Origin: Flavobacteriales bacterium
Lineage (GTDB): Bacteria > Bacteroidota > Bacteroidia > Flavobacteriales_F > PHOS-HE28
Direction of reading: 5' to 3'
Assembly (NCBI GenBank): GCA_020847755.1
Contig: JADLBK010000166.1
Location: 1 to 45,543 of the forward strand
DNA: 45,543 nucleotides
Under the pieces are notes generated by a model. It saw only the letters and a program-made list of their open reading frames with translations, made no database searches and was not told the DNA's origin. Positions 1-6,326 of this stretch are shown in pieces. Each line of letters opens with the position of its first letter. The first letter of the stretch is position 1. A program made the translations under genes and the position numbers.

Positions 1-462
1 GCGGACGGTGCCCTGGCCCGTGAAGGCGCGGTGAACGAAGACCTGCTCGCGGCTTTGGAGGCCCTCCCCTTCTATCGCCAGCCCTCGCCGCGTTCGTTGG
101 GGCGCGAGTGGTTCGAGGCGGAGATGCGGCCCCTGATCGACGAACCCGGGATCCTGCTCAGCGACCGCCTGCGCACGGTGAGCGAACACGTGGCCCGCCG
201 CATCGCTGCGGAGCTTGACCGCCACGCGGTGCGCAGCGTACTGGTCACCGGCGGTGGAGCGCACAACGCGCACCTGATCGCCCGGGTGCGCGACCAGAGC
301 GGAGCGGAGCTGCGCGTGCCCGAGGCCCTGCTGGTGGATCTCAAGGAGGCCTACCTGTTCGCCCTGCTGGGCTTGCTGCGCTGGCGGGGCGAGGTGAACG
401 CGCTGGCCTCGGTGACCGGTGCGACGCGCGACAGCGCGGGCGGTGCGGTGTACCTGCCCTGA
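1..462 (+). CDS. anmK: Anhydro-N-acetylmuramic acid kinase, 3' part
   Basis: The reading frame is open from base 1, so the gene begins outside the window; 153 codons are visible. The visible part carries the C-terminal half of the AnmK fold: a D-G-x-L-A-x-E-G-x-V-N stretch at the very start, the S-L-G-R-E-W-F motif typical of the family, and the V-T-G-G-G-A-H-N nucleotide-binding loop near codon 83. AnmK phosphorylates and opens 1,6-anhydro-MurNAc to MurNAc-6-phosphate in the cytoplasm, recycling cell-wall sugar. The family is about 360-390 residues, so more than half is missing upstream. The frame closes with TGA at 460-462. Confidence 0.9.
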   Translation, partial: ADGALAREGAVNEDLLAALEALPFYRQPSPRSLGREWFEAEMRPLIDEPGILLSDRLRTVSEHVARRIAAELDRHAVRSVLVTGGGAHNAHLIARVRDQSGAELRVPEALLVDLKEAYLFALLGLLRWRGEVNALASVTGATRDSAGGAVYLP

Positions 463-539
463 ACGGAGGGCCGCCCGCTATCAACAACCAGGGTTGGAAG
501 AGCGGCGGCCGGGCTCGGGTCGATGGAAATGGTGCCGGT

Positions 540-547
540 TACCTTTG
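540..547 (+). promoter_or_regulatory. -7 promoter element TACCTTTG
   Basis: Exact match to the Bacteroidota -7 consensus TAnnTTTG, 30 bases before the dehydrogenase start codon in the 115-base gap after anmK. No convincing -33 TTG lies 19-21 bases upstream, so confidence is moderate. Confidence 0.45.
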
Positions 548-577
548 GCCGCGCCGCACCACGGCGGCCCCGCCCTG

Positions 578-1801
578 ATGAAGGAGACCCTGCGGCAGTT
601 CGAGCAACGCGCACCCGAGATCGTGTTCGAGTGGAACGATGCGCCCACCGGTGCGCGGGGCTGGGTGGTGATCAACAGCCTGCGGGGCGGTGCAGCAGGC
701 GGTGGCACACGCATGCGCAAGGGCCTCGACCGCCGCGAGGTGGAGAGCCTGGCCAAGACCATGGAGGTGAAGTTCACGGTGAGCGGTCCGGCCATCGGCG
801 GGGCCAAAAGCGGCATCGACTTCGACCCGGCCGACCCGCGCAAGGCCGAAGTGCTGGAGCGCTGGTACCGGGCGGTGATGCCGTTGCTGAAGAACTACTA
901 CGGCACCGGCGGCGACCTCAACGTGGACGAGCTGCACGAGGTGATCCCCATCACCGAGCGCTTCGGCCTGGCGCATCCGCAGGAAGGCGTGGTGAACGGC
1001 ACCAATCCCGGCGATACGGGGCGCAAGGTGCGGGTGATCGGCCAGCTGCGCACGGGCGTCAGCAAGGTGGTGGAGGACCCGGCCTTCACCCCCGAGGTGG
1101 GGCGCTATGCCGTGGCCGACATGATCACCGGCTGGGGCGTGGCCGAGAGCGTGCGCCACTTCTATGGCATCTACGGCGGCGACGTGCAGGGCAAACGCGT
1201 GGTGGTGCAGGGCTGGGGCAACGTGGCTTCCGCGGCCGCCTACTACCTGAGCCGCGATGGCGCACGCATCGTGGGCATCATCGACCGCAACGGCGGCCTG
1301 GTGGAGCCCGAGGGTCTGAGCCCGACGCGCGTGCGCGAGCTCTTCCTGCGGAAGGACGGCAATGCGCTGCGGAGCGACGGGCTGCTCTCGCATACCGAGG
1401 CCGACGCCCGCATCTGGTCCTGCGGGGCCGAGGTCTTCCTGCCGTGCGCGGCCAGCCGGCTCGTGACCCGGGTGCAGGTGGACGCGCTGTGCGATGCCGG
1501 CCTGGAGGTGATCGCCAGCGGCGCCAACGTGCCCTTCGCCGACCCCGAGATCTTCTACGGCCCCATCGCCGAGCACGCGGACGGCCGCGTGAGCGTGATC
1601 CCCGATTTCATCGCCAACTGCGGCATGGCGCGCGTGTTCGCCTACTGCATGATGGACGGCGCCCAGCTCACCGACCAGGCCATCTTCGGCGATGTCAGCG
1701 AGCGCATCGCCGAAGCGCTCCGGCGCACCCACGCCCACCACCCCGGCCGCACGCACCTCACGCGTACGGCCTTCGCCATCGCCCTCGAGCAGCTCACCTG
1801 A
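578..1801 (+). CDS. Glu/Leu/Phe/Val family amino-acid dehydrogenase
   Basis: Protein of 407 residues, the usual length of the leucine/glutamate dehydrogenase-like enzymes common in flavobacteria. The family oxidatively deaminates amino acids with NAD(P)+ in the cytoplasm. The substrate-binding lysine lies in M-E-V-K (residue 65) and the catalytic-domain G-G-A-K-S-G-I follows at 74-80. Y-G-T-G-G-D-L-N carries the conserved aspartate. The Rossmann loop is V-V-Q-G-W-G-N-V-A near residue 210. The frame is open further upstream, but homology begins at the ATG at 578 (MKETLRQFE), which sits behind a TACCTTTG promoter element. Which amino acid it prefers cannot be read from sequence. Confidence 0.88.
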   Translation: MKETLRQFEQRAPEIVFEWNDAPTGARGWVVINSLRGGAAGGGTRMRKGLDRREVESLAKTMEVKFTVSGPAIGGAKSGIDFDPADPRKAEVLERWYRAVMPLLKNYYGTGGDLNVDELHEVIPITERFGLAHPQEGVVNGTNPGDTGRKVRVIGQLRTGVSKVVEDPAFTPEVGRYAVADMITGWGVAESVRHFYGIYGGDVQGKRVVVQGWGNVASAAAYYLSRDGARIVGIIDRNGGLVEPEGLSPTRVRELFLRKDGNALRSDGLLSHTEADARIWSCGAEVFLPCAASRLVTRVQVDALCDAGLEVIASGANVPFADPEIFYGPIAEHADGRVSVIPDFIANCGMARVFAYCMMDGAQLTDQAIFGDVSERIAEALRRTHAHHPGRTHLTRTAFAIALEQLT

Positions 1802-1848
1802 ACACTACGCGGGCACCGCCCCGCGTTGCCCTAAACACCCCGACCCGC

Positions 1849-2571
1849 ATGCCGATCGAGTTCTTCGCCCAGATCCAGGACGCCACCGACGCGGCCCGCC
1901 AGGTGCTGGAGCAGACCGCCACCCCCCCCGTGGTACCCCAGGAGACCACCCTGTCCGTGTGGGAACTGATCAAGATGGGGGGCTGGTACATCATGGGACC
2001 GCTCGGCCTGATGTCCCTGGCGGCCGTCTACATCATCATCGAGAGGAGCATGGCCATCCGCCGTGCGCTGCGCGAGGAGAAGGACTTCATGGCCAAGCTC
2101 CGCGACTACATCCACGAGGGCAAGATCGACAGCGCCCGCAACCTGTGCCAGACCACCAACACCCCCGTGGCGCGCATGCTGGAGAAGGGCATCAACCGCA
2201 TCGGGAAGCCGATGAAGGACATCGAGGTGAGCATCGAGAACCAGGGCAAGCTGGAGGTCTACCAGCTGGAGAGCGGCCTGCCCATCCTGGCCACGGTCTC
2301 CGGCGCGGCGCCGATGCTGGGCTTCCTGGGTACCGTGGTCGGCATGGTCGTCACCTTCCACACCATGGAGGTGAGCGGCGCGGGCGTGGAACTGAGCCAG
2401 CTGAGCGGCGGCATGATGCAGGCCATGATCACCACCGTGGCCGGCCTGGTGATCGGCATCCCGGCCTACATCGGCTACAACCTGCTGGTGGCCCGCGTGA
2501 ACAAGGTGGTGCAGAAGATGGAGTCGCGCACGATCGAATTCATGGAGGTGCTCGAATCGCCCGCCAAGTAA
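1849..2571 (+). CDS. exbB: ExbB/TolQ/MotA-family proton channel
   Basis: Protein of 240 residues. A hydrophobic segment W-Y-I-M-G-P-L-G-L-M-S-L lies near residue 48, followed by a cytoplasmic stretch. Then comes the family core: L-P-I-L-A-T-V-S-G-A-A-P-M-L-G-F-L-G-T-V-V-G-M, and a third segment with T-T-V-A-G-L-V-I-G-I-P. ExbB forms the inner-membrane pentamer around ExbD that turns proton flow into TonB movement. The start at 1849 is the first ATG of the conserved part; the frame is open well upstream but there overlaps the dehydrogenase. It heads an exbB-exbD-exbD-tonB operon with gaps of a few bases. Confidence 0.9.
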   Translation: MPIEFFAQIQDATDAARQVLEQTATPPVVPQETTLSVWELIKMGGWYIMGPLGLMSLAAVYIIIERSMAIRRALREEKDFMAKLRDYIHEGKIDSARNLCQTTNTPVARMLEKGINRIGKPMKDIEVSIENQGKLEVYQLESGLPILATVSGAAPMLGFLGTVVGMVVTFHTMEVSGAGVELSQLSGGMMQAMITTVAGLVIGIPAYIGYNLLVARVNKVVQKMESRTIEFMEVLESPAK

Positions 2572-2580
2572 GCCTGCACC

Positions 2581-2976
2581 GTGGCGCTCCGCTCCAGCAA
2601 CAAGATCGACGCAGGCTTCAGCCTGAGCAGCATGACCGACCTGGTCTTCCTGCTCCTGATCTTCTTCGTCATCATCAGCACCATGGTGAGCCCCACCACC
2701 CTGCCGGTGGACCTGCCCATCAGCGCCAACAAGACGAAGGAGAAACCCCAGGTGGGCGTGCGCATCGATGCCGACCAGCACTTCAGCGTCAACAACGAGC
2801 TTATCGATCCCCTGGACCTGGAAGGTGTACTGAAGGACCGGATGGCGGCCGTGCAGGGTGAGAAGAACCTGGTGATCCATGTGGACCAGAGCGTGCCGGC
2901 GGGCGTCACCGTGGGCGTGATGGAGATCGCCAAGCGCAACCAATGGAAGGTGATCCTGGCCACGCGGCCCAAGTGA
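2581..2976 (+). CDS. exbD: ExbD/TolR biopolymer transporter, copy 1
   Basis: 131 residues from a GTG start, nine bases after exbB. The N-terminal membrane helix M-T-D-L-V-F-L-L-L-I-F-F carries the proton-relaying aspartate at residue 20. A small periplasmic domain follows, ending in V-T-V-G-V-M-E-I-A-K. ExbD couples proton motive force to TonB together with ExbB. It is a close paralogue of the next gene: the first 40 residues are nearly identical. Confidence 0.9.
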   Translation: MALRSSNKIDAGFSLSSMTDLVFLLLIFFVIISTMVSPTTLPVDLPISANKTKEKPQVGVRIDADQHFSVNNELIDPLDLEGVLKDRMAAVQGEKNLVIHVDQSVPAGVTVGVMEIAKRNQWKVILATRPK

Positions 2977-2979
2977 CCC

Positions 2980-3435
2980 ATGGCGATCCGCAGCACCCAT
3001 AAGATCGACGCGGGCTTCAGCCTCAGCAGCATGACCGACCTGGTCTTCCTGCTGCTGATCTTCTTCGTGATCGTGAGCACGATGGTGAGCCCCTTCGCGC
3101 TGCCGGTGGACCTGCCCAAGGGGCGCACCAAGCCGTCCAAGGAGCCGCCCAAGGTGGCCCTGCGGTTGGAGAGCGCGGACAAGGCCCTGCTCAACGGCCA
3201 ACCCGTGGACCCGGCCGGGCTGGAACCGGCCTTGATCGCCGAGATGGCCAAGCATGGTGCACAGGACGCCATCGTGCTTCGCGTGGCCCAGGAGGTGCCC
3301 ACCGGCGTGATGGTGAACGTGCTCGACATCGCCAAACGCAACAAGTGGCGCATCGTGCTGGCCGGAGCGCCGACCCCGGCCGCCGCACCCGCCGAAGCGC
3401 CCACCACACCGGCCGCAGCCCCGACCGGACCATGA
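2980..3435 (+). CDS. exbD: ExbD/TolR biopolymer transporter, copy 2
   Basis: 151 residues, starting three bases after copy 1. It has the same N-terminal block (K-I-D-A-G-F-S-L-S-S-M-T-D-L-V-F) with the membrane aspartate at residue 20. The periplasmic domain is diverged and there is an extra Ala/Pro-rich C-terminal tail of about 20 residues that copy 1 lacks. Its stop codon overlaps the tonB start. Two ExbDs next to one ExbB is a common Bacteroidota arrangement and points to a mixed ExbD pair inside the ExbB ring. Confidence 0.88.
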   Translation: MAIRSTHKIDAGFSLSSMTDLVFLLLIFFVIVSTMVSPFALPVDLPKGRTKPSKEPPKVALRLESADKALLNGQPVDPAGLEPALIAEMAKHGAQDAIVLRVAQEVPTGVMVNVLDIAKRNKWRIVLAGAPTPAAAPAEAPTTPAAAPTGP

Positions 3436-4214
3436 CGACGGCAGCCCTCCACGCGCAACGACGCGACCGGACCACCGGCGCGGTGGCCACCATCGTGCTT
3501 CACCTGCTGTTGCTGCTGCTGTTCCTCTTCGTGGGCCTCACCGAGTACGATCCCCCGATCCCGGAGGAAACGGTGGAGGTGGCCATGGCCGACTTCGGCA
3601 CCGACCTGGCGGGCAGTGGCGACGTGGAGACCCCCGACCCCGGCGACCAAAGCCAGAGCGCCGCAGCGGCCACCAGTGATGAACAGCCGGAAGAGGTGGC
3701 CACCGACGACGCCAGTGATGTGGAGGTGAACAAGCCCAACGACAAACCGAAGGAGAAGCCGAAGGACACGCCCAAGCCCACCAAACCCAAGGAGCCCACC
3801 ATCAGCACCGGCCTTCAGAACGCGCTGAACCAATGGGGCAACAAGGGCAGCGGCCAGAGCGGCGAAGGCACGTCCGACCAAAGCGGCAACCAGGGCGTGC
3901 CCAGCGGTGAACCCGACGGGCTGGGCACCTTCCATGGCAACGGCTGGGACATCCGCCTGGGCGGACGCGGCTTGGCCCGGGGCCCGAACATCACCGACAA
4001 GCCGAGCGAGGGCGGCAAGGTGGTGCTGAACATCTTCGTGGACCGCACCGGCAAGGTGACGCGCGTGACCCAGAACCTGGACAAGAGCACCACCACAAGC
4101 CAGACCCTCTTCAACATCGCCCGCAAGGCCGCCATGGCCTGTGCCTTCACCCCGAAGCCCGATGCGGCGGCCGAACAGAAGGGCGAGATGACCTTCGTGT
4201 TCATCCTCGAATAA
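3432..4214 (+). CDS. tonB: TonB-like energy transducer
   Basis: 260 residues. One N-terminal membrane helix (about 17-40, A-T-I-V-L-H-L-L-L-L-L-L-F-L-F) is followed by an acidic linker, then a Lys/Pro-rich spacer (about 100-122, repeated K-P-K-E / K-P-T-K units) expected to span the periplasm. A C-terminal domain with V-V-L-N-I-F-V-D-R-T-G-K-V ends in F-V-F-I-L-E. This is the TonB plan: it couples the ExbBD motor to outer-membrane receptors. The ATG at 3432 overlaps the exbD stop (ATGA) and lies directly before the helix. The C-terminal domain is diverged from classical TonB, so receptor specificity cannot be inferred. Confidence 0.85.
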   Translation: MTTAALHAQRRDRTTGAVATIVLHLLLLLLFLFVGLTEYDPPIPEETVEVAMADFGTDLAGSGDVETPDPGDQSQSAAAATSDEQPEEVATDDASDVEVNKPNDKPKEKPKDTPKPTKPKEPTISTGLQNALNQWGNKGSGQSGEGTSDQSGNQGVPSGEPDGLGTFHGNGWDIRLGGRGLARGPNITDKPSEGGKVVLNIFVDRTGKVTRVTQNLDKSTTTSQTLFNIARKAAMACAFTPKPDAAAEQKGEMTFVFILE

Positions 4215-4221
4215 GGGAGGC

Positions 4222-5439
4222 ATGACCTACCCCGAGACCATGGCCTACCTGCAGGCCCGCCTGCCCATGTTCCACCGCGTGGGCAAGGCCGCCTACAAGG
4301 CCGACCTGCACACCACCGAGGCGCTCATGGCAGCTTTGGGCCATCCCGAGCGTGGGCTGCGGTGCGTGCATGTGGCCGGCACCAACGGCAAGGGCAGCAC
4401 CAGCCACATGCTGGCGGCCGTCCTCCAGCACGCCGGCCTGCGCACCGGCCTCACCACCAGCCCGCACCTCACCGACTTCCGCGAGCGGGTGCGCGTCAAT
4501 GGCGCCATGATCACGGAGCAGGACGTGGTCCGTTTCGTGGAAGCGCATCGGGCCGTGTTCGAGCCGCTCGCGCCCAGCTTCTTCGAATGGAGCATCGCCC
4601 TGGCCTTCGACCATTTCCGCGCCCAGCAGGTGGACATCGCCGTGGTGGAGACCGGCCTCGGTGGCCGCCTGGACAGCACCAACGTCGTGAGCCCGGACGT
4701 GGCCGTGATCACGAACATCGGTTGGGACCACGCGGACCTGCTGGGCGGCACGTTGGAGGCCATCGCGGGCGAGAAGGCGGGCATCATCAAGCCGGGCGTG
4801 CCCGTGGTGATCGGCGAGGCCGAAGGGCCGATCGACGCACTGTTCCGCGCGCGCGCCTCCAGCGTGGGCGCCCCCCTGTTCCACGTGGACCCTGAACGGC
4901 CCCTGCCCGTGCCCCCCGGGCTGACCGGAGCGCACCAGGAGCGCAACGCCTGCACGGTGCTCACCGTGGTGGACCGCTTGCGCGAACGCGGCTGGCGGAT
5001 CCCCGACGAGGCGGTGGTGCGCGGGCTCACCGACGTGGTGGCCACCACCGGGCTGCGGGGCCGGTGGCAGGTGCTGGGCCGATCACCCGTGGTGATCGCC
5101 GACGTGGCGCACAACGCGGACGGGCTGGCCACCGTGCGCGCCCAGCTCCAGCGCACGCCCCATCGGAACCTGCATGTGGTGCTGGGCCTCGTGAACGACA
5201 AGGACCTGGGACCGGCCCTGCGGCAGCTGCCCACCACCGCGCGCTACCACTTCTGCAAGGCCGACATTCCGCGCGGGTTGGACGCGGCGACGCTGGCGGA
5301 GGAGGCCGCGGCCTTCGGGCTGATCGGCCAGGTGCATGCCTCGGTGCGGCAGGCCTTCGAGGCCGCCCGTGCGGCCGCCGGTCCGGATGACCTGGTGCTG
5401 GTCACCGGCAGCGTGTTCGTGGTGGCGGAGGTCCTGTGA
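4222..5439 (+). CDS. folC: Folylpolyglutamate synthase / dihydrofolate synthase
   Basis: 405 residues. The Mur-ligase-type P-loop H-V-A-G-T-N-G-K-G-S-T-S lies near residue 50. The family blocks S-P-H-L-T-D-F-R-E-R and V-V-E-T-G-L-G-G-R-L-D-S-T-N follow, then I-T-N-I-G-W-D-H and G-E-K-A-G-I-I-K. D-V-A-H-N-A-D-G marks the C-terminal domain. It adds glutamate to dihydropteroate and to folates in the cytoplasm. It starts seven bases after tonB and probably shares its transcript. GGGAGG at 4215-4220 is only one base from the ATG, too close to act as a normal Shine-Dalgarno site. Transcription should end at the hairpin at 5495-5518. Confidence 0.93.
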   Translation: MTYPETMAYLQARLPMFHRVGKAAYKADLHTTEALMAALGHPERGLRCVHVAGTNGKGSTSHMLAAVLQHAGLRTGLTTSPHLTDFRERVRVNGAMITEQDVVRFVEAHRAVFEPLAPSFFEWSIALAFDHFRAQQVDIAVVETGLGGRLDSTNVVSPDVAVITNIGWDHADLLGGTLEAIAGEKAGIIKPGVPVVIGEAEGPIDALFRARASSVGAPLFHVDPERPLPVPPGLTGAHQERNACTVLTVVDRLRERGWRIPDEAVVRGLTDVVATTGLRGRWQVLGRSPVVIADVAHNADGLATVRAQLQRTPHRNLHVVLGLVNDKDLGPALRQLPTTARYHFCKADIPRGLDAATLAEEAAAFGLIGQVHASVRQAFEAARAAAGPDDLVLVTGSVFVVAEVL

Positions 5440-5494
5440 AGGGTTGGGCTGCGTCCGGAACGCCCAGCACCCATCGATCCGCCCAGGAACAAGG

Positions 5495-5518
5495 AACCCC
5501 GCCGAAGCGGGGTTTTCG
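5495..5518 (+). terminator. Rho-independent terminator after folC
   Basis: AACCCCGC-CGAA-GCGGGGTT followed by TTCG: a stem of six G/C pairs plus two A/T pairs with a CGAA tetraloop and a short T run, 55 bases after the folC stop. The reverse strand also carries a short T run, so it may work both ways. Confidence 0.75.
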
Positions 5519-5580
5519 TGGGACCTACTGGATCCGGACCAGTGACCTTCCCGCCTGTGGGCGGGACGCTCTGGACCAGC
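5519..5580 (-). pseudogene. tRNA-like element, partner of tRNA-Val(CAC)
   Basis: Read on the minus strand, this matches the intact tRNA at 5625-5699 from the D loop to the discriminator base, including the acceptor strand AGGTCCC and the T stem ACTGG/CCAGT. Two things are changed. The anticodon arm is replaced by TCCCGCC-TGTG-GGCGGGA (5549-5566), and the T loop reads TCCGGAT instead of TTCGAAT. The 5' acceptor strand is missing: similarity stops inside the D arm at 5580, where the next repeat unit begins. It cannot fold as a normal tRNA. It could be a decayed duplicate or a structured RNA/DNA element. Confidence 0.7.
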
Positions 5581-5595
5581 CGATCCGTGCAGGAA

Positions 5596-5620
5596 CAAGA
5601 AACCCCGCCGAAGCGGGGCT
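5596..5620 (-). terminator. Terminator of the valine tRNA transcript
   Basis: On the minus strand CCCCGC-TTCG-GCGGGG is followed by TTTCTTG, starting shortly after the 3' end of tRNA-Val(CAC). It is the second copy of the hairpin at 5495-5518. Confidence 0.65.
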
Positions 5621-5624
5621 TTCG

Positions 5625-5699
5625 TGGGACCTACTGGATTCGAACCAGTGACCTCATGCGTGTGAAGCATGCGCTCTGAACCAGCTGAGCTAAGGTCCC
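5625..5699 (-). tRNA. tRNA-Val (anticodon CAC)
   Basis: 75 bases that fold fully. Acceptor GGGACCT pairs with AGGTCCC, the D stem is GCTC/GAGC, and the anticodon stem CATGC/GCATG encloses loop TTCACAC, giving anticodon CAC for GUG valine codons. The T stem ACTGG/CCAGT encloses loop TTCGAAT, and the discriminator base is A. The CCA end is not encoded. A -7 box TACTTTCG lies ten bases before the 5' end. Confidence 0.93.
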
Positions 5700-5709
5700 G
5701 ATGGGGGCG

Positions 5710-5717
5710 CGAAAGTA
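5710..5717 (-). promoter_or_regulatory. -7 promoter element TACTTTCG for tRNA-Val(CAC)
   Basis: On the minus strand TACTTTCG ends ten bases before the mature 5' end of the tRNA, which puts transcription start almost at the tRNA end. One base off the TAnnTTTG consensus. Confidence 0.5.
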
Positions 5718-5734
5718 AGAAAGAACGTCGTCGG

Positions 5735-5796
5735 TGGAAGCAGCCGGATCCGGACCAGCGACCCTCCCGCCCGCAGGCGGGATGCCCTGAACCAGC
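5735..5796 (-). pseudogene. tRNA-like element, partner of tRNA-Val(UAC)
   Basis: Same design as the element at 5519-5580, but built on the other valine tRNA. It matches the tRNA at 5842-5916 from the D loop through T stem GCTGG/CCGGC to acceptor strand TGCTTCC. Its anticodon arm is TCCCGCC-CGCA-GGCGGGA (5765-5782) and its T loop again reads TCCGGAT. The 5' acceptor strand is absent. The arm sequence is the same as in the other partner although the surrounding tRNA bodies differ. Confidence 0.7.
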
Positions 5797-5841
5797 GGAC
5801 CCCACCAACGGTCACCGAACACGTGCATAGAACGAACTCCG

Positions 5842-5916
5842 TGGAAGCAGCCGGATTCGAACCAGCGACCCTCTGCTTGTAAGGCAGATGCTCTGAACCA
5901 GCTGAGCTATGCTTCC
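5842..5916 (-). tRNA. tRNA-Val (anticodon TAC)
   Basis: 75 bases, complete cloverleaf. Acceptor GGAAGCA pairs with TGCTTCC, the D stem is GCTC/GAGC, and the anticodon stem TCTGC/GCAGA encloses loop CTTACAA, giving anticodon UAC for GUA valine codons. The T stem GCTGG/CCGGC has one G-U pair, the T loop is TTCGAAT and the discriminator base is A. No encoded CCA. A promoter element lies 35 bases upstream at 5951-5958. Confidence 0.93.
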
Positions 5917-5950
5917 CTTGTCCGTGGAGCGGTTCTCCGCGGAGCGGGCG

Positions 5951-5958
5951 CGAAGGTA
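5951..5958 (-). promoter_or_regulatory. -7 promoter element TACCTTCG for the tRNA array
   Basis: Minus-strand TACCTTCG, 34 bases before tRNA-Val(UAC). The same octamer serves lnt (38710-38717). Confidence 0.5.
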
Positions 5959-6095
5959 GCCGCACGCAGCGGATGGTGCATCGCGCGGTCCGGTCGGTCT
6001 CTGGAAGCCCGCCGCTGGAGCATGGGCAGGCCGTGGTTCGACACTGGTCAGGCAGGTGCGGCACTTGAGCTATCCGCACGGTGCTTCGAAGGTGT

Positions 6096-6310
6096 TTTTG
6101 TTCAACAGATGGCACTATCGCATCAACATGGCAAGGGCTCGGAAAGGCGCCCTGCGTTCATGGCCTGTACATAATGGGCTGTATTTCTAGGCCTTAGGGT
6201 CCAAGTGTCAGAGGGATGTCAGGTTTGTTCAATGATCGAATAAAAATATTGGACAAAAACTTGGAGCGGATCGTTCGTCCCCCTACTTTTGTCCAAGTCT
6301 TGAACGAAAA
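6096..6310. promoter_or_regulatory. Operator-like repeat cluster upstream of the carotenoid operon
   Basis: The 410 bases between the tRNA array and the sigma factor start hold no gene but repeat one motif. TTTTGTTCAA occurs at 6096-6105 and TTTGTTCAA at 6224-6232. A perfect 10-base inverted pair TTGGACAAAA / TTTTGTCCAA lies at 6249-6258 and 6287-6296, and TTGAACGAAAA at 6300-6310. TGTACA occurs at 6166-6171. The core octamers TTGTTCAA and TTGTCCAA are each one base from the palindrome TTGTACAA, the kind of site bound by MerR-type CarH/LitR photoreceptor repressors. The inverted pair brackets the promoter, as expected for repression. The regulator is an inference; none is encoded here. Confidence 0.5.
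6260..6291 (+). promoter_or_regulatory. Bacteroidota promoter (TTG-N20-TACTTTTG) of the ECF/carotenoid operon
   Basis: CTTG at 6260-6263, then 20 bases, then TACTTTTG at 6284-6291, an exact -7 match. The same TTG-N20 spacing is seen at 35619-35649. It lies 35 bases before the ATG at 6327 and downstream of an in-frame ATG at 6216, which argues that 6327 is the real start. The -7 box overlaps a TTTTGTCCAA repeat. Confidence 0.65.
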
Positions 6311-6326
6311 CCTTAAACACACGACC

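Larger units (their letters stand above)
5475..5916 (-). repeat. Tandem array of four ~107-bp tRNA / tRNA-like units
   Basis: Four copies of a tRNA-Val-type 3' end lie at 5519, 5625, 5735 and 5842, spaced 106, 110 and 107 bases. Units two and four are intact tRNA genes. Units one and three are degenerate partners, each matching the 3' half of the intact tRNA just upstream of it in transcription order. Units one and two also share a flanking stretch (5475-5518 and 5581-5624) with the same terminator hairpin, a direct duplication at an offset of 106 bases. Confidence 0.8.

Noticed and set aside
539..1756. Open frame on the minus strand opposite the amino-acid dehydrogenase
   Set aside because: Antisense His/Ala/Gly-rich shadow of a clearly conserved gene.
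4215..4220. GGGAGG as a Shine-Dalgarno site for folC
   Set aside because: Only one base separates it from the ATG, and Bacteroidota genes rarely depend on such sites.
5436..5828. Short open frames across the tRNA array, on both strands
   Set aside because: They are translations of tRNA genes and their repeats (W-I-R-T-S-D-L-P type peptides), a well-known false gene pattern.
6216..6326. In-frame upstream extension of the ECF sigma factor from an ATG at 6216
   Set aside because: The promoter at 6260-6291 lies inside this stretch, so a transcript from it could not include the earlier ATG, and homology begins at 6327.
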